From the NCBI RefSeq assembly GCF_033568475.1, contig NC_133120.1, forward strand, positions 91,592,151 through 91,656,150: a DNA stretch of 64,000 nucleotides. Direction: 5' to 3'. Of the stretch, positions 50,281 to 62,204 are shown one piece after another. This DNA is from Henckelia pumila. Lineage: Eukaryota > Streptophyta > Magnoliopsida > Lamiales > Gesneriaceae. The number at the start of each line of letters is the position of its first letter. Within the stretch, counting starts at the first letter, position 1. Under the pieces are notes generated by a model. That model ran no database searches. It was not told where the DNA came from and saw only the letters and a list, made by a program, of their open reading frames with translations. A program made the position numbers and the translations under genes.

Positions 50281-53200
50281 TTTTTGGTATCAGAGCATGC
50301 ATAGATTTTGGGATTAGTACTTGGGATTTAGTTTAGTCTTGAGTAATTCTTGCGCATTTGGGATTTTAATGTGCAATTCTTTTCAGGATATGGCTGACGA
50401 GAGTCACGGTAGTGTTGGCCAGGGAGGTGGTCATCATCATCGTCGCCATCATCATCAGGATGATCAACATCGTCCTCATGAGGGTCGACGTCGCTATACT
50501 ATTAATAAGTTTATGCAGGTAGGACCGAAACCCTTAGTGGGAGGCGAGAATCCTGAACAAGCTAGAAGCTGGATGTCTAAACTTGAGAGCACGTTCCGAG
50601 CTTTTGAGTGTACTGAGGAGCAGAAACTGGAAGTTCTAGAATTCGTTCTAGAGGATAGAGCACGTTTTTGGTGGGTTGCCAAGGTTGCTCAGGCACGTAC
50701 TGAGAGAGGATAGGTGACTTGGGGGGATTTCTGTCGGGAGTTTCAGAAATTGTATTTTCCTCCGGCTGTTCGCCAAGCACGATCTATGGAGTTGCTTACT
50801 TTGAGGCAAGGATCAATGACTATTGATCAGTATCAACAGCGATTTCTTGATCTGCTACCTTTCAGTCCTCATATCAATGAGAGTGATGCGTCGAAATATG
50901 ATATCTTTTTACAAGGCCTGAACCAAGATATCTACTCTCAGGTTGTCGTCTGTGATGACCCGGTATCTTATGAGACTTTGGTGAACCGTTGCCGTCTTGT
51001 GGAGACCAGCAACAGGCGTGGACAGTTGATGATGCCAGCACAGCCTAGTGGATTTATTGAGCCTCGAGCTCAATCTGTTGTGTCATCTGTACCTACGTCT
51101 TCTTCTACTCCTACTACTTCGTCTGGTTCTCGTGGTTCACGAGGTACTTTCCGCTTTGGGAAGAAGAAGAAGAGGGAGGAGTTTTGTAGCCACTGTGGTG
51201 GGAAGCATCCTGCAGCTTCATGTCGGAGAGCTACTGGGGCTTGTTATATTTGTGGTCAGCAGGGACATCTGCGGAGAGATTGTCCTCAGCGCATGGGTTC
51301 TGCTAGTGGATCGGGATCCCAGGTTGGATCTCAGGCTTCTACTTTTCCACGTCAGCAGCCAGCACCACAGAGTTCTTCTGGTTATCGTCCCCAGACTCAA
51401 GGGCAAGTGTTTGCTCTGTCTCAGGAGCAGGCTACTGAGGGAAGCGATCGCATGTTGGCAGGTAACTTCTTGTTATGTGGTATTCCTGCACTTGTATTAA
51501 TTGATACGGGAGCATCGCATTCCTTTATTTCTAGTCGCTTCGTTAAGAGACATAGATTACCTTATGTATCATTAGATATGGATTTAGTTGTATCTACTCC
51601 ATTGGAGCAGGAGGTAGTAACTAAGCGTCTAGTGATGGGTTGCCTTCTGGAATTTGAGGGTAATGTGTTATCGGCTAATTTGATGATATTAGCGATGACG
51701 GATTTTGATTGTATTTTGGGAATAGATATGCTGACTTTGTATCACGCTACTGTGGATTGTTATCAGCGTTTGGTACAGTTTCATCCCGTTGAGGGTGATA
51801 GCTGGTACTTTTATGGTGAGGGTGCGCGACCTCCGATGCCACTTGTTTCGGCTCTGAAGGCATGTCATGTCTTGGAGTCAGGTGGGGAGGGCTACCTCAT
51901 CTATGCAGTTGATATGTCCATGAGTAGTACGGGTATTGATCAGCTACCGGTTGTCAACGAGTTTCCTGACGTATTCCCTGATGAGATTCCTGGTTTTCCT
52001 CCGGTTCGAGAGGTTGAATTTGGTATTGATCTAGTACCAGGAACTACGCCTATATCCCGAGTACCTTATCGTCTGGCACCGTCAGAGATGAGGGAATTGA
52101 AACAGCAGTTGCAAGATCTACTTGATAAGGGATATATTCGTCCGAGTGTTTCTTCGTAGGGAGCACCTGTTTTGTTTGTCAAGAAAAAAGATGGATCGAT
52201 GCGATTATGTATTGATTACAGGCAATTGAATCGTGTCACCATCAAGAATAAGTATCCTTTGCCGCGGATTGATGATCTGTTCGATCAACTACAGGGTACT
52301 TCTGTTTATTCAAAGATAGATCTGAGATCTGGATACCATCAGATGCGGGTACGAGACTCAGATATATCTACGACTGCTTTCAGGACCAGATACGGGCATT
52401 ATGAGTTTCTGGTGATGCCATTCGGTTTGACGAATGCACCGGCAGTCTTTATGAATCTGATGAATCAGATATTTCGAGATTATCTGGATAGATTTGTCAT
52501 CGTCTTTATAGATGATATTCTTGTTTATTCTCATGACAAGGATGAGCATGCACAACATTTGAGGATTGTTCTACAGACGTTACGAGATAAGCAGCTATAT
52601 GCGAAATTGAGCAAGTGTGAATTCTGGCTTGATCGGGTAGTATTTCTCGGTCATGTGATTTCGAGTGAAGGGATATCTGTTGATCCTAGTAAGATAGAGG
52701 CAGTGCTGAACTGGTCTCGTCCGACGACGGTTGCTGAGATTCGTAGTTTCTTGGGTCTAGCGGGATATTACCGTCGGTTCATCGAGAATTTTTCACAGTT
52801 GGCCAGGCCTTTGACTCAGCTTACTCGGAAAGATGTTACCTTCATTTGGTCCTCGGATTGTGAGGAGTCATTTCACGAGCTGCGTAGACGTCTTACTATT
52901 GCACCTGTGCTAGCTCTACCTTCTGGATCAGGAGGTTATGTTGTCTATACTGATACCTCTGGTCATGGGTTAGGATGTGTTTTGACACAGCATGGATATG
53001 TTATTGCCTATGCTTCTCGACAGTTGAAGTCGCATGAGAGTAATTATCCAGTGCATGATCTCGAGTTAGCCACCATTGTATTTGCGCTCAAGATTTGGAG
53101 ACATTATCTTTATGGCGAAAAATTTGAGATATTTACGGATCACAAGAGTTTGAAGTATTTATTCACTCAGGCAGAGTTGAATATGCGACAGAGACGCTGG

Positions 53201-54969
53201 ATGGATCTCTTGAAGGATTATGATTGTGAAATCAAATATCATCCAGGTTCTGCTAATCTTACTGCTGATGCCTTGAGTCGGCAGGTGAGACTGTCTGCAC
53301 TTCAGACTAATGAAATATCTCATATGATTCAAGAATGCTGTTCATTGAGTTTTACGCTCAAGCACAAGAAAGGGAGGAATGGGATTCATTTGTATACTAT
53401 TCTATCTGAGCCGGTATTGTATTCTCGGATAAGAGATGCTCAGATATCTGATGTTAAGACTCAGCGATTGGCACGTCTAGCCAATGGAGTTAATACATCT
53501 GGATTCCATTTTCAGGCAGATGGTTTATTGTGCCTATCCAATAGAGTGGTTGTACCTAATGTTGCGGAGCTCAGGAACAATATTCTATCTCAAGCTCACA
53601 GGAGTCGATTATCAGTTCATCCTGGAAGTATGAAAATGTATAAGGACTTGCGAACTAGATTCTGGTGGAAGGGAATGAAGCGAAGTGTTTATCAGTTTGT
53701 TTCGAGATGTTTGATTTGTCAACAGGTCAAGGCTGAACATCGACGACCAGGTGGATTACTGCAGAATCTTGAGATTCCCGAATGGAAGTGGGAGCACGTA
53801 ACTATGGATTTTGTCACCCACTTACCTATGACGTCACGTCAGTGTGATGCTATCTGGGTCGTTGTTGACCGTTTGACGAAATCAGCACATTTCATTCCTT
53901 ATAACCGGGAATATTCTTATGATCGCATGACACGTTTATACATCCAGGAGATTGTGCGATTACATGGGATTCCAGTGAGTATTGTCAGTGATAGAGATCC
54001 GCGATTTACTTCACGTTTTTGGGGTAGTTTTCAGCAGGCGTTGGGTACCACTCTGAGTTTGAGCACTGCGTATCATCCGGAGACTGATGGGCAGTCAGAG
54101 CGCACTATTCGTACGCTGGAGGATATGCTACGTTCTTCTGTCATGGATTTTGGTTTATCTTGGCAGGATCAGTTACCTTTGATTGAATTTGCCTACAATA
54201 ACAGTTATCATCGTAGTATTGATATGGCACCTTTCGAGGCATTGTATGGTCGACGGTGTCGTACTCCGTTATTTTGAGATGAAGTTGGGGAACGGCAAGT
54301 CGAGGGTCCTGAATTGGTGCAGCAGATTAGACAAGGTAGATTTGATCAAGCATAGGATCAAAGTTGCTCAAGATAGACAAGCCAGTTATGCGAATATTCG
54401 CCGTAGGCCACTTCAGTTTGAGCCTGGTGAATATGTATTTCTCCGGATATCACCTTTCAGAAAGGTGATGAGATTCGGTGTGAAAGGCAAGTTATCTCCT
54501 CGTTATATTGGGCCTTTCCAGATATTGGAAAAGATAGGAGATGTTGCTTATCGTTTGGCTTTACCGCCATCTCTTTCCAGTATACACAATGTTTTTCATG
54601 TGTCGTTGCTTCGACAGTACATAGCTGATGAATCTCATGTGATTCAATCTACTGATATTCAGCTAGAGCCAGATCTGTCTTTTGTTGAACGACCAATCTG
54701 TATCCTAGACAGGAAGGAGAAAGTTCTTCGAAACAAGACTATACCACTTGTGATGGTACAGTGGCAGCGCCGAGGCGTTGAAGAAGCAACTTGGGAAACT
54801 GAGAGTCGTATGCGAGCAGAATATCCTGAGTTGTTTGCTTTGTATTTTTGATTATCATATAAGATGTAATTACCGTTGTTGTAATAAGACATAGTTTGAT
54901 GTTTCATATTGTTATCTTTATTGTCTTTAGATGTTATTTCGCGGACGAAATATCTAAAGGTGGGGAGAA

Positions 54970-56443
54970 TGTAGTAACCCAGATACCATTTTAAGATAAT
55001 AATATGTTAAACATGATTAAGGGTTGGTATTTAACCACTTTCGGAGTGTTATTGGACTTCAGAAGTAAAATTTGGGCTTTTTCATTTTGGGCCGGATAGT
55101 AAGTTTCGATCCCGGATAGTAAGCTCCGATCCCGGATAGTAAGCTCCGATCCCGGATAGTAAGCTCCGATCGGAACGGAAGCTCCGATCCTGGAACGGAA
55201 GTTCCGATCCCCAGCTGTAAAAAATTATCGATGACTCAGTCGCGAGTTTTGACAAGTGTCGGTCATAGAGCAGATCGGAAGCTCCGATCGTAGATCGGAA
55301 GTTCCGATCCTGGCGTGGCAGACATGCACGCAATGAGCTGGATCGGAAGCTCCGATCCCGAAATCGGAAGTTCCGATCCTGGCCGAGAAATTTGGCTATA
55401 AATAGGGCCGTTCAGAGTTCATTTTTAATTACGAATTCCCGAGTTTCCTTCTTCAGTTATATAGTGTGAGATATACACTTGAGGGCCCTATCAGTTATAA
55501 TAGAGGTTCTGGAATAACCAAGGTGTGGTTATAGTCATCCGGGACTAGCAACTCCAAAGGGCTAACTACGGACGAAGGTATGGTCCGGGAATCTATTTAA
55601 GTTTTGGGAGTACTTATTAGCTTAGTTAAGGCTTATAGAATTTATGTAGTGATACGGTGAACTTTTGAATATAGGCTTGGAACCTAGGATCCTATTATAC
55701 TTGAACTAGCCTAGAGGTTCGTACACATTGACTGAGATTGCCAGCGAGTATACATGTTTATATGTTGCATTTATTTGGCATTATTATATGGCATGAGATA
55801 TGATTTACCGTTTTATATATTCATATGTCATGTGCATATACACGTTGAGCCTATACCTTGTTATACCTGACTATAGAGCCGCTCAGCTCTATACTCGATA
55901 GTCTGTCACTGAGAGTACCGCGACGGCGGGGGCATTTATGTCTGTCTACTATGGTGTACTAGACGAGTGTGGTTGCACCCAGAGGTTGATCCGTGCGGTG
56001 GCAGCACTCATATGGCGCCGGTTCTGAGCATGACTTTTCAGATGACCCTGTACCAGTCATCATGTTGCATGCATTATATACATATGTTTACTCATGTCTA
56101 TGTACTGGGCGTAGCGCTCACGTCCTAGTTGTTATCTTGGACACCCTATTCCATGGGGCAGGTCGCAGGATGGACGGAGCTGGTAGTTCAAGGCAGGACT
56201 AGGGAGCAGGAGCTTTGAAAGTTTTTATACAGCACGATTTATTAGCTGTATAATGTTTACTTTTAAGAATTTTGATATGGTTGTATCACTACAGATTTAA
56301 GCCTGGATTATATTACTAAGCTGATATATAAATTATGGATTATGTTTCCGCACGTTTTTACTCTGTTAAGTTTTTTGCTGTATTAAGTTTAATGCATGCT
56401 ATTAGTTGCCAGTAAGTAGGTGATACCATGCAGGGTCACTACA
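54970..56443 (+). repeat. Ty3 element 3' LTR
   Basis: 1474 bp, about 99% identical to the 5' LTR. It is longer by one 20-bp unit in the array at about 55095-55170. Confidence 0.93.
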
Positions 56444-56934
56444 GTCACAAACTTGTATTCATCACAAACTGTATACACTCGAACGGCAGGAACCTCATCT
56501 TTGTATTTAGGCATTTTCTTACCTAATCACGCCTAAAAAATCCCCAATCGCCTTTCGTCAAATTTTTTCCTTAAAAAAAAGAGAGGAATACAAGTGGACC
56601 TAGAGATCGGGAGCTTGGCTGGAGACATGAGCCTGTACTTAGCTCCATTGCAAGATCCACCTATGCCGCCGGGTAAAGTCGTATCCGGAGCCGCCGCCTG
56701 GAAAATGCTCGGGAGTGAAAGAGTGACCGAATGCCTTCCATCATCGATCCTTCTTCTACAACCGCTCTCGATCTGAAGTCGGCTAGAGTGCTATGGCAGC
56801 TAGGGTTTGATAATGGATGGGTGAGAGCGACGAGGAGAGAAACGAGAGAAGAGAGATGAAAAGAGAACGAAAGGGTGTTTCTCATTATAACATATTTAAA
56901 AAAATTTAATTTTATTAATATATAAAATAATAAT

Positions 56935-57260
56935 ACAACGACGGTTTTGTAGAATCCGTTGTCATAGGCCATAAAAAACACGCTCAAAGACAACGGATTT
57001 TAAAATCTGTTGTCGTAGGCCATAATCCGTTGTCGTATGACCATAAAAAAACGCCCATCGACAACGAATTTTAATATCCGTTGTCGTAGGCCATAAAAAA
57101 AGCGCTAATAAAAAACAGATTTTAAAATCCATTGTCGTAGATCATAATCTGTTGTCGTTCTTTAACAAAATAAGGCAAACGACAACGGATTTTAATAAAT
57201 CCGTTGTGAAAGCTCATGAGACAACGGTTTTGTGACAAAACCGTTGTCGTTTAGACGTTG
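56935..57260. repeat. Right subterminal repeat array of the CACTA element
   Basis: Diverged copies of GACAACGGATTTTAAAATC and CCGTTGTCGTAGGCCAT occur every 40-60 bp in both orientations. They match the motif of the left array but without the large perfect hairpin. Confidence 0.85.
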
Positions 57261-57287
57261 TTGTACATCAAATTTGTTGTAGTGAAT

Positions 57288-58192
57288 GGGTATAACACAT
57301 AACAAAGACACATTTCTCAAACTTTCGATCCTGGAAGATGCTCACAAAATTGGCAAATCTTGAGCAAAAGATCTTAGAATGGGCTGAAACCAAAGGCATA
57401 TCTCAATCTCTTCAAATAAAAGAATTCAATGCTGCAAAGATGAAGGAGGGTATGTTACGACAACTTCTGCGATACATGCGAGCTCAATATAATCCTCGCA
57501 GTCCAAATGCTTTTGACCTCTGCTGTGATCATTCAGATTGACTGCCCAGACTATGCGTCGGGATCTAAATTTGGATACCCCTGAAGAACAGTTTGACTAC
57601 AATAAATCTGTAGATCAATTCTCTGCACCATATCAATTTGATCCAGATACTGCTAATGTTCTAGTTGAACCCATTCCAAAACAAACTTCTGAACATGAAT
57701 ATATTCCAAATCAAGACAAGATTACTGTTGCTGAATAGATAGAAATGATAAATTTTCAGCCATATCGATTTGATCAACTTTCCGATCATTTGCCTGAATT
57801 GCCATTAATGTCAACAGATGAGATGTTGAAGACTATTGATGATATTACCTTTCCTTAGACAGATCCAATGCATGCAATTATTAATGTCATACAATCTCTA
57901 CTGAATGTAGATGTTCCATCTGAAGATAGTGTTAGGAATAAACTTGCACTGGTAGTTGTAACAAGTCCTCTCAAAACTCATCAAGAAGATATTTTAGTTG
58001 AGGATGCTGCTCTATCTTATTCATCATTAGAGCAAGATCATATTGAAATCATTGATGATATTCATGTTTTATCCTCAGTTGGTATACAAGACATCAGTGA
58101 ACATACAGTTGGTATCAGGATCAATGTCATGTGTTCGATTCTGATTGATTGCAAGGAGTATAATTATTGAAAGAGAGATTTTTGGGTGCAAT
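57288..58192 (+). other. Decayed coding repeat, right piece
   Basis: Plus-strand patches such as LEQKILEWAETKGISQSLQI, MKEGMLRQLLRYMRAQYN and DLNLDTPEEQFDYNKSVD look like the same hypothetical protein family as the piece left of the CACTA element. It is broken. A TRIM is inserted at its right end. The function is unknown and I would not call it a host gene. Confidence 0.45.
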
Positions 58193-58772
58193 TGTGATAC
58201 CCCTGTCCCATATGGGAACAATGAAGGCTTTAAAATGAGCTTATAATGGGCTACAATTGACTTCTATAGCAACTTGTGTTAATCATTTTCGTAAAATGAT
58301 GACGAATACGAATTAGTTGCTATAAAGGGCCCATTGTGCAGTCACTCAAGCGCGGGCCCGGGGCGTGACATAATGGTATCAGAGACGGTTACTAGCAGGA
58401 AGCCCGAGAAATAAGTGTTATGCAGGACAAAGTGCTACGTGCATGGGAGCCACCTCTTGAACCTGCGGGACAAAGTGCTACATGACGGGAGCCACCTCTT
58501 GAATCCATAGGAGCCATCTAGATTTCCGGTGTTGGTGGATCGAGAGGTCAGGTCACGACGAGGACGTCGTATTTTGAATGAGGGGTGATTGTGATACCCC
58601 TGTTTCACATGAGAAAAATAAAAGTTTTAAAATAAGTTTATAATTGGCTACAATGGACTTCTGTAGCAACTTGGGTTAATCATTTTCGTAAATCGAGAAC
58701 GAATACGAAGTAGTTGCTTTAGAGGCCTATTGTGTAGTCACGCAGACGCGGGCCTGGGCCAGGGGCATGACA
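58193..58772 (+). mobile_element. 580-bp TRIM (terminal-repeat retrotransposon in miniature)
   Basis: LTRs are 58193-58370 (178 bp) and 58590-58772 (183 bp). Both start TGTGATACCCCTG and end TGACA. The interior is 219 bp, opening with a TGGTATCAGAGACGG primer-binding site (58374) and closing with a purine-rich GAATGAGGGGTGAT before the second LTR. It has no coding capacity. Flanks GCAAT and ACAAT may be a degraded 5-bp target duplication. The LTRs are clearly diverged, so it is older than the Ty3 element. Confidence 0.85.
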
Positions 58773-59751
58773 ACAATAATTTTTCCTGTTTGGTCGATCG
58801 ATCGAATCATGTCGCTTGGGCTGATGTGCGGTTTAAAATATTTGAGTTGCACCATTACCACCGGTTATAATTTTTGTTAAAACGACAAGCGTTCTCCTAC
58901 ATATTTAGATATATATAATAGAAAAATTATATCAAATAAGAAAAATAGCAAATAATAAATAGTAGATGCACAAAATTTTAAGTTTTTATTTGAAAGATGC
59001 ATGATATACTTTTTTTAAATAAATTAGTTAATTGAATAGTCACATAAATAGTTAATAATTGAAAATAATACACATTAATTATGTAGTAGTGAAAAATAAC
59101 AACCATATAAATTCATAAATAAACTAACATATTTATATATGTAAGTATAAGTAAGTAATAAATATAATATGTAATAGATATATAATAAATAATAATAGAG
59201 TAAATAAATAGATAGATAGATATATATTTGAAATCTCCTTAATTACAAATTCAAATACTTCCATCCAATTGCAATCTTACGTTAATTACCATATATTTTC
59301 GGGAATCAAGGGATACGTAAATCATCAATAAATGAAAGCATATAGAAACCTGTGTATATACAGTTAATATATATATCTTCATATCTATGCAAGATATATC
59401 GTGGATCGAAAGGAGAAAAAAAAAAAAAAAAAAAAAACCCTTCATGTCCAAGCCCATCTTTTCACGCCTAAATAGTAATAATAAAGAAGTAAAAGTATAG
59501 GAAAAAAACACGTTCCTATTATTTAATTGTGGAGCTGAAGGTGATCAAACAACACAGTATATGCCACCTTTACAATTTACACTTATCCCATTTTACGAAG
59601 CAATTTTTATTTTCTTTGTGGTTCTCATTAATTTACGTAGCTTGAATGCGTACTTGAGTTATTTAGAAAATTACGATCCTCATATTCAATTATCCCCTCG
59701 TAGCAACTTATTTTCATATCATGTTTTTATAGATCTAAGTAGATAAGATAT

Positions 59752-59929
59752 GAGCAATGCTATATGTACAACGAATTTTGTACACCAAATCTTATAATAC
59801 ACAATACAAAAATTAAATATATCACGATAAATTGAATATAAAATCTCGCGATATAATAACAAAATATCACGATATAATTGTTGTAAATATCGTTGTACAC
59901 GATATTTGTTGTACCTTTAGCATTATTCA
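59752..59929. mobile_element. Small MITE in duplication copy B
   Basis: The left end GAGCAATGCTATATGTACAACGA pairs with the right end TTGTTGTACCTTTAGCATTATTC. The interior repeats TATCACGATATAA-type motifs. It is about 178 bp, noncoding, and absent from copy A. The target duplication was not resolved. Confidence 0.65.
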
Positions 59930-59978
59930 TATGATATAAGCCTCCACCAATTAATTTATTTATATTAAAACCATTGTG

Positions 59979-59985
<7 letters not shown>

Positions 59986-60050
<65 letters not shown>
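59986..60050. repeat. (TA)n microsatellite
   Basis: About 32 TA units; much shorter at the equivalent place in copy A. Confidence 0.95.
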
Positions 60051-60055
<5 letters not shown>

Positions 60056-60378
60056 GTAGATGTCTAAAAAAAAAAAGGTAGATCAAACATGAAATTTGTT
60101 TATTTGAAAATCATACATGAAAATTTTAACTACTATTCTCATTCTCTTGGTTGAACGGTGGAAATTTCTCCTAGCCCTTAGTACCGTTAGGTCCGTAACA
60201 CGTGTTAATAAAATGTAATCAGCAAGAAACTCGGTACGAGAAATTTCATGGAAAAACACTAGCTTTCCCACTAGAAAGAAGGAAGAATCTTTACATATCG
60301 GTCAACTTTGTTATAAAATATTTGACCAATAAATTAAAGAAAGAATTATATATAATAAGGATCGATAAAAATTTGTCT

Positions 60379-60388
60379 ATATATATAG
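60379..60388 (+). promoter_or_regulatory. Probable TATA box of SURNOD19 gene B
   Basis: A TATATATATA motif at the same place relative to the conserved AAACCACATTCCATT as in gene A. Confidence 0.55.
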
Positions 60389-60772
60389 CAGTACCCAACA
60401 TTGAAACCACATTCCATTGTGAATGAATCGTTAACCATATATCTTTCACTGGACCCTATCTTCTTCTACGCTTGGTACGTACGTCTCTGCTTCAACTCTT
60501 TCTTCTGTTTTATTCATGTTTTGATTGAGAAATTATTCAAAAACGAGAACTTCAATAAGTGAGAAAAAAAAAAAATTTAGTGTGCGTTTTAGTTTATTCA
60601 TAAACGTTCATTTATACTTGCATATATATATGTAAATGCTTTTCGTTAACAAATATATAGTTTAATATTCAAGTGCGCGCGTGTCCGTATATGATCTTGT
60701 CCTAAAATAGTCCAAATAACATATATCAATTGTGTTTCGATCATTTTTCTGCAGATTGATCGAGTTCAAATA

Positions 60773-62204
60773 ATGGTGAACTTTTCAAGAATATCCCGGC
60801 AGCTGTCATATCTGCCCATCCTCCTTCTTCTCCTAGCTTCAGCAGCACATAACTCACAAGCCAAAACCAAGAATGAAATCAAAACCAAAGTGTACTACTC
60901 CCCAAAAATCGAGTTGGAACCAGGCATGGTCTCCAACAAAAACTACCCCAGCATGGATTTCCCCCAAGGCCACGTCGCCATCAAGAGCTTCGACGCCGAG
61001 ATAGTCGACCAAGATTACAAATCGGTCCCTCTCACCCAAGTTTATCTGCACCATTGGATTGTCGACAAATACTTCCAATCCACCCTTAACGCCAGCCTCC
61101 CTCCGATTTTCGGAAACATCAGTGGTGTGTGCAGCGGTAATGCTCTCATACAGTACTTTGGATCCGGGGCTGAGACGAGAAGGACCCGGAGCGACGTTCC
61201 GGACCCTTACGGGATAGTCGTCGGCAATCCGTCGGATGCTCCCGCCGGGTACGTGGAGAAATGGCTGCTCAACGTGCACGTTATCGACACTCGAGACGTG
61301 GTGGATAAGCTAGGATGTCTCGAGTGCACGTGCGAGCTGTACAACGTGACGAGGGACGGAAACGGGCAGCCCTTGCCGCCGGATTACTACGGCGGCTTGA
61401 GCTGTTGCCTTGATGGGACTAGGTGTAGGATGGAGCAAGGGTACAACAAGCTTGGTGGGAATGTAACGTATTACTTGAAGTATACGGTGAAGTATTTGGA
61501 GTGGGATCCGACGTCCATCGTGCCGGTTAGAGTGTTTGTTCTTGATGCAACGGATATCGTGACAAAGACCAACAATTCACAAGGGATCGTTTATCAACAT
61601 GATTGTCAGGTAGCAACATACATTGATAATTTTACGCATAATGAATGCATATAATATACATATGTTATATTATATAACATATTGTACTCATGCAGGTTGA
61701 GTATCAAGTGAAATCTTGCTCCAACAGCACTATTGATTTGGCTAAGAATCGTTGCATCGACACAAAATCCGTGAGTTTTACTTTACCAAAAGGCGGCAAT
61801 CTGGTATTTGGATTTGGGCACCAGCATGTAGGAGGCGTGGGTATTGCCCTCTATGGACAAGTATGTATTAATTAGTATATATAGACCTTTTAATTTTCTG
61901 ATGAAATTCATATATATAGCAAACCATGCATATAATTATATTATTGATTTAAAATATATATGAATGGATCCTGCTGCAGGGAGGAAGAAATATATGTACG
62001 TCGATTCCAAAATACGGGACTGGAAAACGTGATGAGCCTGGAAACGAATTTGGGTACGTTGTGGGATTTTCAACATGTTACCCAAAGCGAGGCTCGGTCA
62101 AAATTAGTGATGGGGAGACTCTGACTCTGGTGTCTAGATACAGCAGCGTGAGAAAACATGCAGGAGTCATGGGACTCTTCAACATCTATCTTGCTGATTC
62201 ATGA
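60773..62204 (+). CDS. Stress up-regulated Nod 19 family protein, paralogue B
   Basis: The second SURNOD19 copy, 408 aa, with exons 60773-61609, 61696-61860 and 61980-62204 (TGA), the same lengths as in paralogue A (837, 165, 225 nt). The 5'UTR intron is also shared (donor at about 60474, acceptor ending 60754). The signal peptide MVNFSRISRQLSYLPILLLL.. and all family blocks are intact. Length is conserved through two compensating codon changes: one codon fewer near KTKNEIKTK and one more at WDPTSIVPV. Exon 2 has SNSTIDLAKNRCID where A has NPRSIDLAKKFCID, and VFGFGHQHVGG where A has VYGVGHQHVGG. Introns differ more than exons. Both copies look functional. Confidence 0.93.

Larger units (their letters stand above)
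48827..56443 (+). mobile_element. Ty3/gypsy chromovirus (Tekay type)
   Basis: A 7.6-kb element with LTRs 48827-50280 (1454 bp) and 54970-56443 (1474 bp), ends TGTAG..CTACA, and target duplication GTCAC (48822-48826 and 56444-56448). The primer-binding site TGGTATCAGAGC starts at about 50285. Parts on the plus strand: gag from about 50391 with CCHC knuckle (CYICGQQGHLRRDC), protease (LIDTGASHSF, about 51.5 kb), reverse transcriptase ([12 protein letters not shown], about 52.5 kb), RNase H (from about 52.9 kb), integrase (about 53.6-54.3 kb) and a terminal chromodomain (VQWQRRGVEEATWE, about 54.75 kb). The domain order and chromodomain place it in the Tekay/Del chromoviruses. It is nearly whole but broken in about three places. 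LTRs differ at about 13 sites plus one 20-bp repeat unit, roughly 0.35 My. Confidence 0.94.
48325..56514 (-). pseudogene. Captured RBM48-like exons 1-3, split by a Ty3 element
   Basis: Exon 1 is 56514-56453 (MPKYKDEVPAVRVYTVCDEY), exon 2 is 48735-48652 (YLIVRNVPELGCGDELLNLF STYGKFE) and exon 3 is 48405-48325 (CKPMDDEECESFTDVYWIKF HQVNNA). They match the N-terminal RRM of RBM48, a partner of ARMC7 in minor-intron splicing. Junctions are GT..AG and in phase. Intron 1 now contains the 7.6-kb Ty3 element starting 9 nt after the donor. Exons after VNNA are absent, so the RRM is cut short. A 5'-UTR-like, pyrimidine-rich stretch lies upstream, toward 56.9 kb. It is a captured fragment, not the working gene. 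Confidence 0.85.
45379..57284 (-). mobile_element. Pack-CACTA DNA transposon carrying fragments of several host genes
   Basis: The ends are CACTACAAGAAAAACG (45379) and, on the reverse strand from 57284, CACTACAACAAATTTG. A 3-bp duplication AAT (45376-45378 and 57285-57287) is the CACTA hallmark. Subterminal regions (45385-45710 and 56935-57260) are packed with ACAACGGATTTTATCCGTTGT-type repeats in both orientations, the usual transposase-binding arrangement. Without the nested 7.6-kb Ty3 element it is about 4.3 kb. It encodes no transposase but holds exons of RBM48, an AGD12-type ArfGAP, a small membrane protein and a GSK3/SHAGGY kinase, all on the minus strand, so it is a non-autonomous gene-capturing element. 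The strand given is that of its captured exons. Confidence 0.9.
58773..60378. other. AT-rich spacer and left part of duplication copy B
   Basis: No gene is seen. Similarity to copy A starts at about 59225 (TTGAAATCTCCTTA) and is clear around CATATATTTTCGGGAATCAA (59290). A small MITE and a long TA run interrupt it. Confidence 0.5.

Noticed and set aside
52358-52558. Minus-strand 66-codon frame
   Set aside because: Shadow of the Ty3 reverse transcriptase region.
56594-56776. 60-codon plus-strand frame MDLEIGSLAG..
   Set aside because: It lies in the captured upstream region of the CACTA element, antisense to the RBM48 fragment. It may be a scrap of another captured gene, but I do not recognise it and there is no splice context.
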